Positions 27,000 to 36,375 of a stretch of 64,000 nucleotides of DNA are shown one piece after another. Origin of the DNA: Solirubrobacterales bacterium (lineage in GTDB: Bacteria; Actinomycetota; Thermoleophilia; Solirubrobacterales; 70-9); the NCBI GenBank assembly GCA_035573435.1, contig DATMZR010000006.1, positions 186,001 through 250,000 of the forward strand. The letters run 5' to 3'. The notes below the pieces were generated by a model. That model was given only the letters and a program-made list of their open reading frames with translations. It was not told the origin of the DNA and did not search any database. Position numbers and translations under genes: made by a program. How positions within the stretch are numbered: position 1 is the first letter of the stretch; every line of letters starts with the position of its first letter.

Positions 27000-29000
27000 G
27001 TGCCTGATTTCCGGCTGAATCCCGCCTACACGGCGACCGCCGACCAGCCCGAGGCGATCTCGAAGCTCGCGGAGGGCCTGGATGCGAACGAGCGGAATCT
27101 GACCCTGCTCGGGGCCACGGGCACCGGGAAGACGTTCACGATGGCCGGAGTGATCGAGCGCGTCCAGCGCCCGGCCCTGGTGATCGCCCACAACAAGACC
27201 CTGGCCGCGCAGCTCTGCAACGAGTTCCGCGAGTTCTTCGGCGAAAACGCGGTCGAGTACTTCGTCAGCTACTACGACTACTACCAGCCCGAGGCCTACG
27301 TGCCGGCGCAGGACCTCTACATCGAGAAGGACTCCTCGATCAACGACGAGATCGATCGGTTGCGGCACTCGGCGACGGCGGCGCTGCTGGCCAGGCGCGA
27401 CGTCGTGATCGTCGCCTCGGTCTCGTGCATCTACGGGATCGGGTCGCCAGAGCTCTATCGCGAGCAGATGCAGCTGTTCAAGGTGGGGGAGTGGATCGAG
27501 CGGAATGAGCTCTTCCGAAAGCTGATCGGGATGCAGTACGGGCGCAACGACACCAATCTCACCCGCGGCACCTTTCGCGTCAAGGGAGAGCTCCTTGAGG
27601 TTTTTCCCGCGTACGCCGAGACCGCTTACCGGATCGCGCTGTTCGGCGACGAGGTGGAGGGGATCCAGCACTTCGATCCGCTCACCGGCGAGGTGCTCGA
27701 CGAGATCGACCACGTCGCCGTCTGGCCGGCTACCCACTACGTGACCACGGACGAGACGATCGAGCGAGCGGTGACCGAGATCAAGCTGGAGATGGATGAG
27801 CGGGTGGGATGGCTCGAGGAGCGCGGCAAGCTGCTCGAGGCCCACCGGTTGCGTCAGCGCACGGAGTACGACGTCGAGCTGCTGAAGGAGCTCGGCTTCT
27901 GCCCGGGGATCGAGAACTACTCGCGGATCCTCGACGACCGCCCGCCCGGGAGCCCTCCGCACACCCTGATCGACTACTTCCCGGACGACTTCGTGGTGTT
28001 CGTCGACGAGTCGCACCAGACGATTCCCCAGCTGGGCGGCATGTATGAGGGAGACCGCTCCCGCAAGCAGACGCTCGTCGATCACGGCTTCCGCCTGCCC
28101 TCGGCGCTCGACAACCGGCCGCTGCGGTTCGAGGAGTTCCTCAGCCGGGTGGGGCAGATGGTGATGGTCTCGGCCACGCCGGGCGATTTCGAGCGCGGCT
28201 CGTCGGCGCGGATCGTGGAGCAGATCGTGCGTCCGACCGGAATCGTCGATCCCGAGGTGAGGGTGCGCGAGACCCGCAATCAGATCGACGACCTGATGAA
28301 CGAGGTTCGCCGTCGGGCCGAGGCGGGGGAGAGGGCCCTGGTCACGACGCTCACCAAGAAGATGGCCGAGGACCTGACCGGCTATCTGCTCGAGCACGGC
28401 TTCCGGGTCCGGTACCTGCACTCGGAGATCGACACTCTCGAGCGAATCCAGATCGTTCGCGACCTGCGGCTCGGCGAGTACGACGTGCTCGTCGGCGTGA
28501 ATCTGCTCCGCGAGGGCCTCGACCTGCCGGAGGTTTCTCTGGTGGCAATCCTCGACGCGGACAAGGAGGGCTTCCTGAGGGGCGAGACCAGCCTGATCCA
28601 GACGATCGGGCGGGCGGCGCGCAACGTGCGGGGCACGGTGCTGATGTACGCGGACCGGGAGACGGAGGCGATGCGGACGGCGATCCGCGAGACCGACCGT
28701 CGCCGCGAGATCCAGCTCGCCTATAACCGAGAGCACGGGATCACGCCCGAGACGGTCCAGAAGGGCATCTCCGACATCACCGACTTCCTGGCCATGGAGT
28801 CGCGTGCGGCGCCGGCGCGCCGGCGCCGTGCCAGAGGCGATGGGGAGGCGATTCGCAGCCCCGCCGAGCTCGAGAAGCTGATCGTGGAGCTGGAGGAGGA
28901 GATGCTTGCCGCCGCCGAAGATCTGCGCTTCGAGGTGGCGGCCAGGATCCGCGACGAGCTCAAGGAGCTGCGCCGCGACCTCGAGGCGCTGCGGGCCTAG
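27000..29000 (+). CDS. uvrB: UvrABC excinuclease subunit B
   Basis: Damage-verifying helicase-like subunit of nucleotide excision repair. Walker [15 protein letters not shown] lies near residues 37-50; the DNA-gripping beta-hairpin contains [12 protein letters not shown]; helicase motifs include [35 protein letters not shown] and [11 protein letters not shown]-terminal UVR motif (about residues 625-660) binds UvrA/UvrC. 666 residues, standard. GTG start at 27000. No SOS box like the one before uvrA was seen in the 49-nt gap upstream. Confidence 0.96.
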   Translation: MPDFRLNPAYTATADQPEAISKLAEGLDANERNLTLLGATGTGKTFTMAGVIERVQRPALVIAHNKTLAAQLCNEFREFFGENAVEYFVSYYDYYQPEAYVPAQDLYIEKDSSINDEIDRLRHSATAALLARRDVVIVASVSCIYGIGSPELYREQMQLFKVGEWIERNELFRKLIGMQYGRNDTNLTRGTFRVKGELLEVFPAYAETAYRIALFGDEVEGIQHFDPLTGEVLDEIDHVAVWPATHYVTTDETIERAVTEIKLEMDERVGWLEERGKLLEAHRLRQRTEYDVELLKELGFCPGIENYSRILDDRPPGSPPHTLIDYFPDDFVVFVDESHQTIPQLGGMYEGDRSRKQTLVDHGFRLPSALDNRPLRFEEFLSRVGQMVMVSATPGDFERGSSARIVEQIVRPTGIVDPEVRVRETRNQIDDLMNEVRRRAEAGERALVTTLTKKMAEDLTGYLLEHGFRVRYLHSEIDTLERIQIVRDLRLGEYDVLVGVNLLREGLDLPEVSLVAILDADKEGFLRGETSLIQTIGRAARNVRGTVLMYADRETEAMRTAIRETDRRREIQLAYNREHGITPETVQKGISDITDFLAMESRAAPARRRRARGDGEAIRSPAELEKLIVELEEEMLAAAEDLRFEVAARIRDELKELRRDLEALRA

Positions 29001-29026
29001 CGGCGTAGCGCGTACGCTGGCCTTCG

Positions 29027-29401
29027 GTGCGCTGGCTCGTCGACGGCATGAACGTGATCGGGACGCGTCCCGATCAGTGGTGGAAGGACCGGCATGGAGC
29101 GATGGTCCGGCTCGTCGACCTGCTCGAGCGCTGGGTCGCCACGAGCGGCGAGGACGTGGTGGTGGTCTTCGAGCAGCCGCCGTCGCCGCCCATTTCGTCC
29201 ACCGTGGTGGAGGTCGCGCATGCTCCACGGCCGCGTGCCGACTCCGCGGACGACGAGATCGTCCGCCGCCTCAGGGCGGATCCTGAGCCCGGCCAGGTTC
29301 GCGTGGCCACCTCGGACCGTTGGCTTGCCGATCGCGTGCGCGTCATCGGCGCCACGGTCGAGCCCGCCGAGTCGTTCCGGGCGCGGCTCGAGAGTGACTG
29401 A
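29027..29401 (+). CDS. NYN-domain (YacP-like) putative ribonuclease
   Basis: Small PIN/NYN-fold protein. The N-terminal WLVDGMNVIG carries the first acidic residue, VVVVFE the second, and DDEIVRRL plus VRVATSDRWLADRV the others, in the order seen in YacP/Rae1-type endoribonucleases. 124 residues, shorter than Bacillus Rae1 (about 170). It follows uvrB by 26 nt on the same strand. The fold call is good; an RNase role is inferred from the family. Confidence 0.78.
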   Translation: MRWLVDGMNVIGTRPDQWWKDRHGAMVRLVDLLERWVATSGEDVVVVFEQPPSPPISSTVVEVAHAPRPRADSADDEIVRRLRADPEPGQVRVATSDRWLADRVRVIGATVEPAESFRARLESD

Positions 29402-29430
29402 TCCGCTGGCCAAGCAGATATCGTGCGCGC

Positions 29431-30219
29431 ATGACTACGAGGAGATTCTGGGCGGCGCTCATAGGGGCCGCCACCGCGTTGCTGCTCACCGCTCCTGGCG
29501 CCTCCGCCCTGACCACGGTCAGCGCGACGGGGGCCGACCGGGGGGACGGCGTCTACGTTGGCAAGGCGCGATGTCCGGGCGACAAGCGGGTGGTCTCCGG
29601 CGGCTTCACGATGCCCGACGAGTCCGAGGCGGTCGTCAACAAGGCGAAGGGCAAGCGCTCCTGGATCGTGAAGGGCCAGGACACGTCGGGCCCGCTCGAG
29701 GTGTTCGCCTACTGCTCCGGCAGGCTCGAGCCATCCACGGCTTCGGACAGGTCGGGGTTCTCTCAGAGCAACGACCGGGGCAAGGCAAACGCCCGCTGCG
29801 GCCACGGCAAGACGGCGGTGTCCGGCGGCTGGAAGTTCGACGACCTCTCGGGCAACCAACCGGTCTTCAAGAGCTTTGGCAGGGGCGGCAGGAGCTGGCG
29901 GGTCCACGCCTTCAGCGATGAATCGGAAAGGATCACGGCCTACGCCTACTGCCTGCGGCGCGACGTCAAGACGCGCTCGAAGAGGGGCGACCCGATTCCA
30001 GACGAGGGCGCGGACAGCACCCGGGTGAAGTGTCATCGCGGTGACCAGTTGCTGAGTGGCGGCTTCAACACCAAGCCGAAGTCCGACTTCTCCAACGACG
30101 ACGGACCCGACTTCTTCTACTCGAAGTCGTCTCGAGTCGGCAAGCGGGGCTGGCGGGCGGCAGCGCACAACTACAGCTCCGTCAGCGGGAGGACGACCGT
30201 CACGGCGATCTGCGTCTAG
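29431..30219 (+). CDS. Secreted protein with three cysteine-pair repeats, function unknown
   Basis: A signal peptide (residues 1-26, ending PGASA) precedes three related units of about 50-60 residues. Each begins with a cysteine, then an SGG(F/W) motif about eight residues on, then a Trp-centred segment, and ends with a second cysteine: Cys48-Cys95, Cys123-Cys174 and Cys201-Cys261. The end of each unit reads like FAYC, YAYC or TAIC. The pairing suggests one disulfide per unit. No known catalytic motif is visible. Strongly basic and glycine-rich. I do not recognise a named family. A strong hairpin follows the stop. Confidence 0.72.
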   Translation: MTTRRFWAALIGAATALLLTAPGASALTTVSATGADRGDGVYVGKARCPGDKRVVSGGFTMPDESEAVVNKAKGKRSWIVKGQDTSGPLEVFAYCSGRLEPSTASDRSGFSQSNDRGKANARCGHGKTAVSGGWKFDDLSGNQPVFKSFGRGGRSWRVHAFSDESERITAYAYCLRRDVKTRSKRGDPIPDEGADSTRVKCHRGDQLLSGGFNTKPKSDFSNDDGPDFFYSKSSRVGKRGWRAAAHNYSSVSGRTTVTAICV

Positions 30220-30222
30220 CAG

Positions 30223-30249
30223 CGGGGCCCCGCGCTGCGCGGGACCCCG
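30223..30249 (+). terminator. Strong GC hairpin after the secreted-protein gene
   Basis: CGGGGcCCCGCG pairs with CGCGGGaCCCCG: 11 base pairs with one C-A mismatch and a 3-nt loop, starting 4 nt past the stop codon at 30219. No T-run follows, which is common for terminators in high-GC actinobacteria. Confidence 0.55.
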
Positions 30250-30301
30250 AGCGCCGCTTCCTCGCGCGCAGGATGGCCGTGCTCGGATCGGCGGTGATCA
30301 G

Positions 30302-30721
30302 GTGAGCCGGGCGCGGATCGAGGTGACGCCGGTGGGCACGGTCGAGTCTTCGCTGAAGGATCCCGCGCTGGCGCCGAAGCAAGGCGACGAGGGGGCACCC
30401 GAGGCTTGGCTGGTGTTCGACCCCACGGTGGCCGAGGCCCTGGACGGCATCCGCGTGGGGGATGACGTCATCGTTCTCACCTGGCTGGATCGCGCGCGTC
30501 GCGACGTCCTGCGAGTGCATCCGCGCGGCGATGCGTCGAGGCCGGAGCTGGGCGTGTTCAGCACCCGCTCCCAGCACCGACCGAATCCGATCGGGCTGCA
30601 CCGGGTAGAGGTGGCCTCAATCGAGGGCGACAGAGTCCGTGTGCGCGGCCTCGAAGCGGTGGATGGGACGCCGATCATCGACGTGAAGCCGGTGCTCACG
30701 ACCGACATCGGGGAGCGCTGA
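30302..30721 (+). CDS. trmO: tRNA (t6A37) N6-methyltransferase TrmO
   Basis: Single-sheeted beta-barrel SAM methyltransferase (UPF0066/TsaA) that methylates N6-threonylcarbamoyladenosine at position 37 of certain tRNAs. The defining motif STRSQHRPNPIGLHRVEV lies at about residues 82-99, preceded by VLTWLDRA and followed by VDGTPIIDVKP. 139 residues, normal. The GTG at 30302 was chosen because translation from it begins the conserved VTPVGTVES strand. The t6A-forming genes themselves lie at 54509-57084 in this window. Confidence 0.9.
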   Translation: MSRARIEVTPVGTVESSLKDPALAPKQGDEGAPEAWLVFDPTVAEALDGIRVGDDVIVLTWLDRARRDVLRVHPRGDASRPELGVFSTRSQHRPNPIGLHRVEVASIEGDRVRVRGLEAVDGTPIIDVKPVLTTDIGER

Positions 30722-30795
30722 GCCCGAGCGGCTCCGATGAGTTTCTCCCCATCGACGGGTCTATAGGGTGACCGCGGCCCGAAGGAGGAGCGAAC

Positions 30796-31542
30796 ATGCC
30801 CGAGCACAGGATCGGAACGCGCGAGGAATATCAGGCGGCCCGACAGGAGCTGCTGAAGGCCGAGAACGAGCACGCGGAGGCCAGCGAGGCGCTGGCGAAG
30901 CAGCGGCAGGAGCTCCCCTGGGTGCCGGTGGAGAAGGAATACACGTTCGAGACGGACGCGGGGAGCAAGACGCTCGCCGAGCTGTTCGACGGACGCTCGC
31001 AGCTGCTCGCCTACAACATCATGTTCGGCCCGGACTACAGCGCCGGGGCCTGTCCTGGCTGCTCAAACCTGGGGGACCACCTCGGCGCCGCCGTGGTCCA
31101 CCTCAATCACCGTGACGTCACCCTGCTCGGCTTCTCCCGTGCGCCGATCGACAGGCTTCAGGCGTACAGGGAGCGCATGGGCTGGCAGTTCCCGTATGTG
31201 TCGACGTACGGGAGCGACTTCCCGTTCGATTTCGGTTTGGCGCTCACCGAGGAGCAGATGGGGGAGATCGACGAGGTGCAGGAGATGATCGACCAGCCCC
31301 CCGATTGGCTCCAGGAATGGGCCGTGCAGGTGGGGACCGACCTCGAGCACGGCCTCGCCGAGGGGCCGGGCTGGATCGCGTTCGCGCTCGAGGACGGCGT
31401 CGTCTACCACACGTACACGAGGATGGCGCCCGATCGTGACTTCGTGGTGCCCTACTACCTCCAGCTCCTCGACCGGACGCCGAAGGGACGCCGGGATGGG
31501 TTCCGAGCCTGGCGCCACGACGAGTACCCGGACGCTGCCTAG
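30796..31542 (+). CDS. DUF899 thioredoxin-fold protein
   Basis: Member of the DUF899 family (thioredoxin-like, often annotated as dithiol-disulfide isomerase-like). Residues 1-40 are helical; LPWVPVEKEYTFETDAG opens the conserved domain; YNIMFGPDY...GACPGCSNLGDHL includes a CPGC pair like a redox centre near residue 96; RDVTLLGFSRAP and the C-terminal GWQFPYVSTYGSDFPFDFG segment match. 248 residues. A strong ribosome site, GAAGGAGG, sits 7 nt before ATG 30796. The biochemical role is not established. Confidence 0.83.
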   Translation: MPEHRIGTREEYQAARQELLKAENEHAEASEALAKQRQELPWVPVEKEYTFETDAGSKTLAELFDGRSQLLAYNIMFGPDYSAGACPGCSNLGDHLGAAVVHLNHRDVTLLGFSRAPIDRLQAYRERMGWQFPYVSTYGSDFPFDFGLALTEEQMGEIDEVQEMIDQPPDWLQEWAVQVGTDLEHGLAEGPGWIAFALEDGVVYHTYTRMAPDRDFVVPYYLQLLDRTPKGRRDGFRAWRHDEYPDAA

Positions 31543-31610
31543 TCACGAGCAGCGAAGCTGGTCGTCTCCTGCCACGCAGGTGATGGCCGCGGGGTACCCT
31601 CAAGACGGCC

Positions 31611-32087
31611 ATGGACGCCGAGCAGCTAATCAAGGACACGAGCGAGGCGGTGCGCTCCGCATTGGAGTCGGCGCAGCGCCGGGCTGACGAGATCGTGCGC
31701 GAGGCCGAGGCCGAAGCGCAACGAATTCGCGCTGAGGCCGAGGCGGAGGCGCGGGAGCGACTCGACCAGGTCCGGCAGGCTCTGGAGCGGCTCGAGGCGG
31801 GGCTGGGAGCGGGATCCACTCCCCAGCAGCCGAGCACCGAGGTCAGGGAGGCGCCTGCAGAGCCGCCCCCGGAGCCCCCGGAGCCGGTAGCCGACGCCCC
31901 CGAGCCCGAGGCGGCGTCCGCGGCGTCAAACGCCGGCGACGACGCAGGGGCAGCGCGCCTCGTGGCGATGAAGCTGGCCCTCGACGGGACCTCGCGCGAC
32001 GAGGCCCGGAAGCAGCTCGCCGCGGACTACCGCATCGACGACCTCGACTCGCTCCTCGATGACGTCTACGCGAAGGCGGGCAGGTAG
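31611..32087 (+). CDS. Coiled-coil protein with proline-rich linker, function unknown
   Basis: Residues 1-65 form a charged heptad-rich helix (repeats such as EAEAEAQRIRAEAEAEAR) like a DivIVA- or ATP-synthase-b-type coiled coil. A flexible Pro/Glu/Ala linker (about 70-110) leads to a small globular end (about 115-158: LVAMKLALDGTSRDEARKQL and IDDLDSLLDDVYAKAGR). That end resembles the short helix-turn module found at the tail of some actinobacterial coiled-coil proteins. No signal peptide. Convergent with the next gene. A structural or scaffolding role is a guess. Confidence 0.6.
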   Translation: MDAEQLIKDTSEAVRSALESAQRRADEIVREAEAEAQRIRAEAEAEARERLDQVRQALERLEAGLGAGSTPQQPSTEVREAPAEPPPEPPEPVADAPEPEAASAASNAGDDAGAARLVAMKLALDGTSRDEARKQLAADYRIDDLDSLLDDVYAKAGR

Positions 32088-32093
32088 GGGGTC

Positions 32094-32540
32094 CTAGCCG
32101 GGCCGCTTGAAGCTGCCGGCAGCGCCTCCCTGGCGTGCGCCGGCGCAGTACTCCTCCATGTCCTGGGTCCAGAACTCGACCACGTTGCCGTCAGGATCGG
32201 TTATGTAAATCGCCCTGTCGGCGCCGAGCTGGATTGGTCCCTCGACCTCGACGCCGTCGGCGCGCAGGCGCTCGAGCAGGGGGTCGAGCTCGTCGCGGGG
32301 GAGCTGGAACGCGAAGTGTACGTGGGCGCCCCCGCGTCCGCCGGCAAGCCCAACCTGCGGGGTCCAGAGGCCAAGCCGGGCGCTGGAGCCGATCAGGTAC
32401 CAGCGGCGATCGTCGCGTCCCTCCCCGTAGCGCGTCTCCTCGAAGCCGAGCAGATCCCGGTAGAAGTGGCGGGCAGCGTCGAGATCGGAGACCTCCAGCA
32501 CGAGCTCGGAGATTCCGCTCACAGGGGGCGGTTGCGGCAC
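32094..32540 (-). CDS. VOC-family (glyoxalase/bleomycin-resistance fold) protein
   Basis: A single vicinal-oxygen-chelate domain made of two beta-alpha-beta-beta-beta units. ISELVLEVSDLDAARHFYRDLLGFEE opens unit one (about residues 10-35), HVHFAFQLPRDELDPLLERL opens unit two (about 72-92), and AIYITDPDGNVVEFW ends it with the usual metal-site Glu. 148 residues. Substrate unknown: the fold covers dioxygenases, lyases and resistance proteins. Divergent from uvrA, sharing the 138-nt gap that holds the SOS-like box. Confidence 0.85.
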   Translation of the reverse strand: MPQPPPVSGISELVLEVSDLDAARHFYRDLLGFEETRYGEGRDDRRWYLIGSSARLGLWTPQVGLAGGRGGAHVHFAFQLPRDELDPLLERLRADGVEVEGPIQLGADRAIYITDPDGNVVEFWTQDMEEYCAGARQGGAAGSFKRPG

Positions 32541-32586
32541 TCGCTGAGCCTACCCTCGCTCTCACACGGACCACGCCCGGCAGACG

Positions 32587-32600
32587 GGAACGCCCGTTCG
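32587..32600. promoter_or_regulatory. Probable LexA (SOS) box before uvrA
   Basis: GGAACGCCCGTTCG matches the actinobacterial SOS-box core CGAAC-N4-GTTCG except for the first base. It lies 7 nt upstream of a -10-like hexamer, so a repressor there would cover the -35 region. uvrA is a classic SOS gene. LexA binding itself is inference. Confidence 0.6.
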
Positions 32601-32606
32601 CCCCCG

Positions 32607-32612
32607 TAGAAT
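32607..32612 (+). promoter_or_regulatory. Probable -10 element of uvrA
   Basis: TAGAAT, a good match to the sigma-70-type TATAAT hexamer, stands out in GC-rich DNA 66 nt before the uvrA ATG and just downstream of the SOS-like box. Confidence 0.45.
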
Positions 32613-32678
32613 CGAATAGATGTCATTCGCGGAGCGTTCAGCGACGCGTCAGGCTGGTCAGGCGGCGAAGCCGCCGCA

Positions 32679-35576
32679 ATGGTGATGCCTGTCTCCGATC
32701 GCATCACGATCTCCGGCGCCCGAGCGCACAACCTCAAGGGCATCGATCTGGAGTTGCCGCGCGACGCGCTGATCGTGATCACCGGGCTCTCGGGCTCGGG
32801 CAAGTCGAGCCTCGCCTTCGACACGATCTACGCCGAGGGGCAGCGACGCTATGTGGAGTCGCTGTCCGCTTACGCACGCCAGTTCCTGGGCCAGATGGAG
32901 AAGCCCGATGTGGACTCGATCGAGGGCCTCAGCCCGGCGATCTCGATCGATCAGAAAACGACTTCGCGCAACCCGCGCTCCACGGTCGGGACGGTGACGG
33001 AGATCTACGACTACCTCCGCCTCCTCTGGGCAAGGATCGGAAAGCCCCACTGCTACAGCTGCGGCGCCCCGATCTCGGGTCAGTCGCTGGAGCAGATCAC
33101 CGACCGCGTTCTCACCCTGGCCGAGGGGTCGCGGTTCATGGTCATGGCGCCGGTGGTCCGCGGGCGCAAGGGCGAGTACGGGCGGCTCTTGAACGAGATG
33201 CGCGCCCAGGGCTACGCGCGAGCGCGGATCGACGGCGAGCTTCGCCGCCTCGACGAGCCGATCGAGCTCGACAAGAAGTTCAAGCACGACATCTCGGTCG
33301 TGGTGGACCGTCTGGTGATGAAGGAAGGGGTGCGGAAGCGCCTCTCGGAGTCGGTCGAGGCTGCCTCGCAGCTCGCCGACGGCTTGGTGGAGGTCGAGAC
33401 GATGCCTGATGGCGCCGAGCCCGAGATGATGCTTTTCTCGGAGCGCTTCGCCTGCCTCGAGTGCGGCACCTCGATGCCCGAGCTCGAGCCGCGGATCTTC
33501 TCCTTCAACTCACCCCACGGCTGTTGTCAGCGTTGCCACGGGCTTGGTTTCCAACGGGTCATCGACCCCGAGCTGATCGTCCCCGACCCGACGCTCTCGA
33601 TCTCGGAGGGCGCTCTGGATCCGTGGACCAAGGCGGCCTCCGTGTACCACCGGCGGCTGCTGGAGGCGGTGGCGGAGACGAACGGGATCGACATCGACAT
33701 CCCGTGGCGGGACCTGGCCGAAAGCGATCGCGAGCTGCTCCTGGACGGCACCGGTGACGAGCGGCACACGGTCTCCTATCGCAACCGCTTTGGCCGCCGC
33801 CGCACCTACACGGTGCGGTTCGACGGCATGCTGTCCAGCCTCGAGCGGCGCTACGAGAACACGGATTCCGAGAACACCCGGGACCGCATCGAGGGGCTGA
33901 TGGCGCTCCAGCCCTGCCCGGCCTGCGGCGGGGCGCGCCTGCGGCCGGAGAGCCTCGCGGTGACGGTGGGCGGGCTCAACATCTACGAGTACACGCGGTT
34001 CAGCGCTCGTGCCGCCTTCGAGTGGATCCAGGCGCTGGAGCTGACGGACACCGAGCGAGCGATCGCGCGCCTGGTGGTGCGCGAGATCGCCGAGCGCCTG
34101 CGATTCCTGGACAGCGTCGGAATCGGTTACCTGTCGCTGGAGCGCGCGGCCGCCACGCTCTCGGGCGGCGAGGCGCAGCGGATCCGGCTCGCCACCCAGA
34201 TCGGCTCCTCGCTGGTGGGCGTTCTCTACATCCTCGATGAGCCCTCGATCGGCCTTCATCAGCGAGACAACGCCAAGCTGATCGACACGCTGCGGCGGCT
34301 GCGCGATCTGGGCAACACCGTGATCGTGGTCGAGCACGACGAGGGCACGATTCGCGCCGCAGACCACGTCGTCGACCTCGGCCCCGGAGCCGGCGAGCAT
34401 GGGGGTGAGCTGGTCGCCCAGGGAACGCCCGCCCAGGTCGCCGGCCGGGCAGCCTCCCTCACGGGGCGCTACCTGACCGGCAGGCTCAGCATCCCTGTCC
34501 CGGAGCTCCGCCGGAGCCCCAGTGGCGAGCTGCTGGTTCGGGGCGCGCGTCAGCACAACCTCAAGGACGCCGACGTCAGCGTGCCGCTCGGCGTCCTCTG
34601 CTGCGTCACCGGGGTCTCGGGATCCGGGAAGTCGACGCTCGTCAACGAGATCCTCTATCGGGCGGTGGCCAACCGCCTGCATCGCGCGCGGCTGCGCCCC
34701 GGCGCCCACGACCGAATCGAGGGCCTGGACCAGATCGACAAGATCATCAGCATCGACCAGTCGCCGATCGGCCGCACCCCGCGCTCCAATCCGGCCACCT
34801 ACACCGGGGTCTTCGATCACATTCGTGACCTCTTCTCGCGCACCAAGGAGGCGCGGGTGCGCGGCTACAAGCCCGGGCGTTTCAGCTTCAACGTCAAGGG
34901 CGGGCGCTGCGAGGTGTGCCGCGGCGACGGCCAGATCAAGATCGAGATGCACTTCCTGCCGGACGTCTATGTCCCCTGCGAGCAGTGCCACGGTCGCCGG
35001 TACAACCGCGAGACGCTCGAGGTCAGGTTCAAGGGCAAGTCGATCGCCGACGTGCTCGAGATGTCCGTGGAGGAGGGGGTGGAGTTCTTCGCCCACATCC
35101 CGAAGATCAAGCGACGCCTACAGACCCTCCACGACGTGGGGCTGGACTACATCCGCCTCGGCCAACCGGCGACAACCCTTTCCGGTGGGGAGGCGCAGCG
35201 CATCAAGCTGGCCACCGAGCTGTCGAAGGTGGCCACGGGCGACACCCTGTACATCCTCGACGAGCCGACCACCGGTCTCCACTTCGCCGACGTGCAGCGC
35301 CTGCTCGAGGTGCTCGGGCGGCTGGTCGAGGCGGGCAACACCGTGGTCGTGATCGAGCACAACCTCGACGTCATCAAATCCGCCGACCGGATCATCGACC
35401 TGGGGCCGGAGGGCGGTGAGGCCGGGGGAGAGGTGGTGGCCACCGGCACTCCCGAGGAGATCGCAGCAAGCGCCGCCTCCTATACCGGTCAGTTCCTGCG
35501 CGACCTTGTGGAGCCGGCCGCGCGTCCCGCGCGTCGCCGGCCTGCTCGGCGACGCCGCGAGCCGGTCGCGGCGTAG
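32679..35576 (+). CDS. uvrA: UvrABC excinuclease subunit A
   Basis: Damage-sensing ABC-type ATPase of nucleotide excision repair. Two nucleotide-binding domains: Walker [13 protein letters not shown] (about residue 36) and [12 protein letters not shown] (about 650), signature motifs [12 protein letters not shown] and [12 protein letters not shown]. Zinc-type CxxC pairs are seen at CYSC, CLEC, CQRC, CEVC and CEQC, framing the insertion and DNA-binding modules. 965 residues, standard. ATG at 32679; a GTG and an ATG follow within three codons, so the exact start is loose. Likely SOS-controlled. Confidence 0.96.
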   Translation: MVMPVSDRITISGARAHNLKGIDLELPRDALIVITGLSGSGKSSLAFDTIYAEGQRRYVESLSAYARQFLGQMEKPDVDSIEGLSPAISIDQKTTSRNPRSTVGTVTEIYDYLRLLWARIGKPHCYSCGAPISGQSLEQITDRVLTLAEGSRFMVMAPVVRGRKGEYGRLLNEMRAQGYARARIDGELRRLDEPIELDKKFKHDISVVVDRLVMKEGVRKRLSESVEAASQLADGLVEVETMPDGAEPEMMLFSERFACLECGTSMPELEPRIFSFNSPHGCCQRCHGLGFQRVIDPELIVPDPTLSISEGALDPWTKAASVYHRRLLEAVAETNGIDIDIPWRDLAESDRELLLDGTGDERHTVSYRNRFGRRRTYTVRFDGMLSSLERRYENTDSENTRDRIEGLMALQPCPACGGARLRPESLAVTVGGLNIYEYTRFSARAAFEWIQALELTDTERAIARLVVREIAERLRFLDSVGIGYLSLERAAATLSGGEAQRIRLATQIGSSLVGVLYILDEPSIGLHQRDNAKLIDTLRRLRDLGNTVIVVEHDEGTIRAADHVVDLGPGAGEHGGELVAQGTPAQVAGRAASLTGRYLTGRLSIPVPELRRSPSGELLVRGARQHNLKDADVSVPLGVLCCVTGVSGSGKSTLVNEILYRAVANRLHRARLRPGAHDRIEGLDQIDKIISIDQSPIGRTPRSNPATYTGVFDHIRDLFSRTKEARVRGYKPGRFSFNVKGGRCEVCRGDGQIKIEMHFLPDVYVPCEQCHGRRYNRETLEVRFKGKSIADVLEMSVEEGVEFFAHIPKIKRRLQTLHDVGLDYIRLGQPATTLSGGEAQRIKLATELSKVATGDTLYILDEPTTGLHFADVQRLLEVLGRLVEAGNTVVVIEHNLDVIKSADRIIDLGPEGGEAGGEVVATGTPEEIAASAASYTGQFLRDLVEPAARPARRRPARRRREPVAA

Positions 35577-35590
35577 GCTGCTGGGCCCCG

Positions 35591-36361
35591 ATGGGCGTCC
35601 AGTACGAGACGGACGGACCCGTCGCCACGGTGACCATCGACCGGCCCGAGGTGGCGAACGCCGTCGACCGCCCGACCGCGGAGGCGCTGGCGGACGTCTT
35701 TCGCCGCTTCGAGGAAGACGACGCGGTGGCGGTCGCCGTGTTGACCGGAGCCGGGGGGAAGTTCTCTGCCGGCGCAGACCTCAAGGCGATGCAGGAGCCG
35801 GGAGCCCCCCGGGCGAGCCGGGTCGAGCCCGACGGCGATGGCCCCGTTGGCCCGACGCGAATGTTGCTGCGAAAGCCCGTGATCGCGGCCGTCGAGGGGA
35901 ACGCCGTGGCCGGCGGCCTCGAGCTGGCGATCTGGTGCGACCTGCGGGTGGCCGCGGAAGACGCGGTGTTCGGCGTCTACTGCCGCCGCTGGGGCATACC
36001 CCTGATGGATGGCGGGACCATTCGGCTGGCGCGGCTGATCGGTCACAGCAACGCCCTCGACCTGATTCTCACCGGCCGGGGAGTGAGCGGCGAGGAGGCG
36101 CTGCGAATGGGCTTGGCGAATCGGCTCGTCCCCACAGGGCAGGCGCTGCCGGAGGCGTTGAAGCTGGCCCACGAAGTGGCCGCCCGCCCGCAGGCGGCGC
36201 TTCGCAGCGACCGGCTGTCCTCATACGAGCAGTGGTCGCTGGGTCTCGACGAAGCCCTCGCGAACGAGTACCGCCACGGAATGGCGACGCTTCAAACCGG
36301 CGAGATGCTGGAAGGGCTCGCGCGGTACGCGTCGGGCGCCTGGCGAGAGGGCTCGCCGTAG
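35591..36361 (+). CDS. Crotonase-family protein lacking one catalytic glutamate
   Basis: Enoyl-CoA hydratase/isomerase fold. The CoA and oxyanion parts are clear: FSAGADLKAM and VAGGLELAIWCDLRVA, whose Glu corresponds to the first catalytic Glu of hydratases. The second catalytic Glu, normally in a PE motif, is absent: the segment reads FGVYCRRWGIPLMDGGT, as in a recognised crotonase subgroup. Classical hydratase activity is therefore doubtful; isomerase, hydrolase or another CoA chemistry is possible. 256 residues. It follows uvrA by 14 nt, with no obvious functional link. Confidence 0.88.
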   Translation: MGVQYETDGPVATVTIDRPEVANAVDRPTAEALADVFRRFEEDDAVAVAVLTGAGGKFSAGADLKAMQEPGAPRASRVEPDGDGPVGPTRMLLRKPVIAAVEGNAVAGGLELAIWCDLRVAAEDAVFGVYCRRWGIPLMDGGTIRLARLIGHSNALDLILTGRGVSGEEALRMGLANRLVPTGQALPEALKLAHEVAARPQAALRSDRLSSYEQWSLGLDEALANEYRHGMATLQTGEMLEGLARYASGAWREGSP

Positions 36362-36375
36362 CCCGGTGATCGCCG

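Noticed and set aside
26742-29228. An 828-codon open frame antisense to uvrB, and a similar 621-codon frame antisense to the diguanylate cyclase gene (2354-4219)
   Set aside because: Products are Arg/His/Leu-rich without domains, and the opposite strand encodes complete conserved proteins. Long antisense frames are expected where codons are this GC-rich.
32616-32632. CGAAT-N7-ATTCG before uvrA as a second SOS box
   Set aside because: The arm spacing is three bases too long for the LexA pattern and the arm sequence differs; only the site at 32587-32600 fits.
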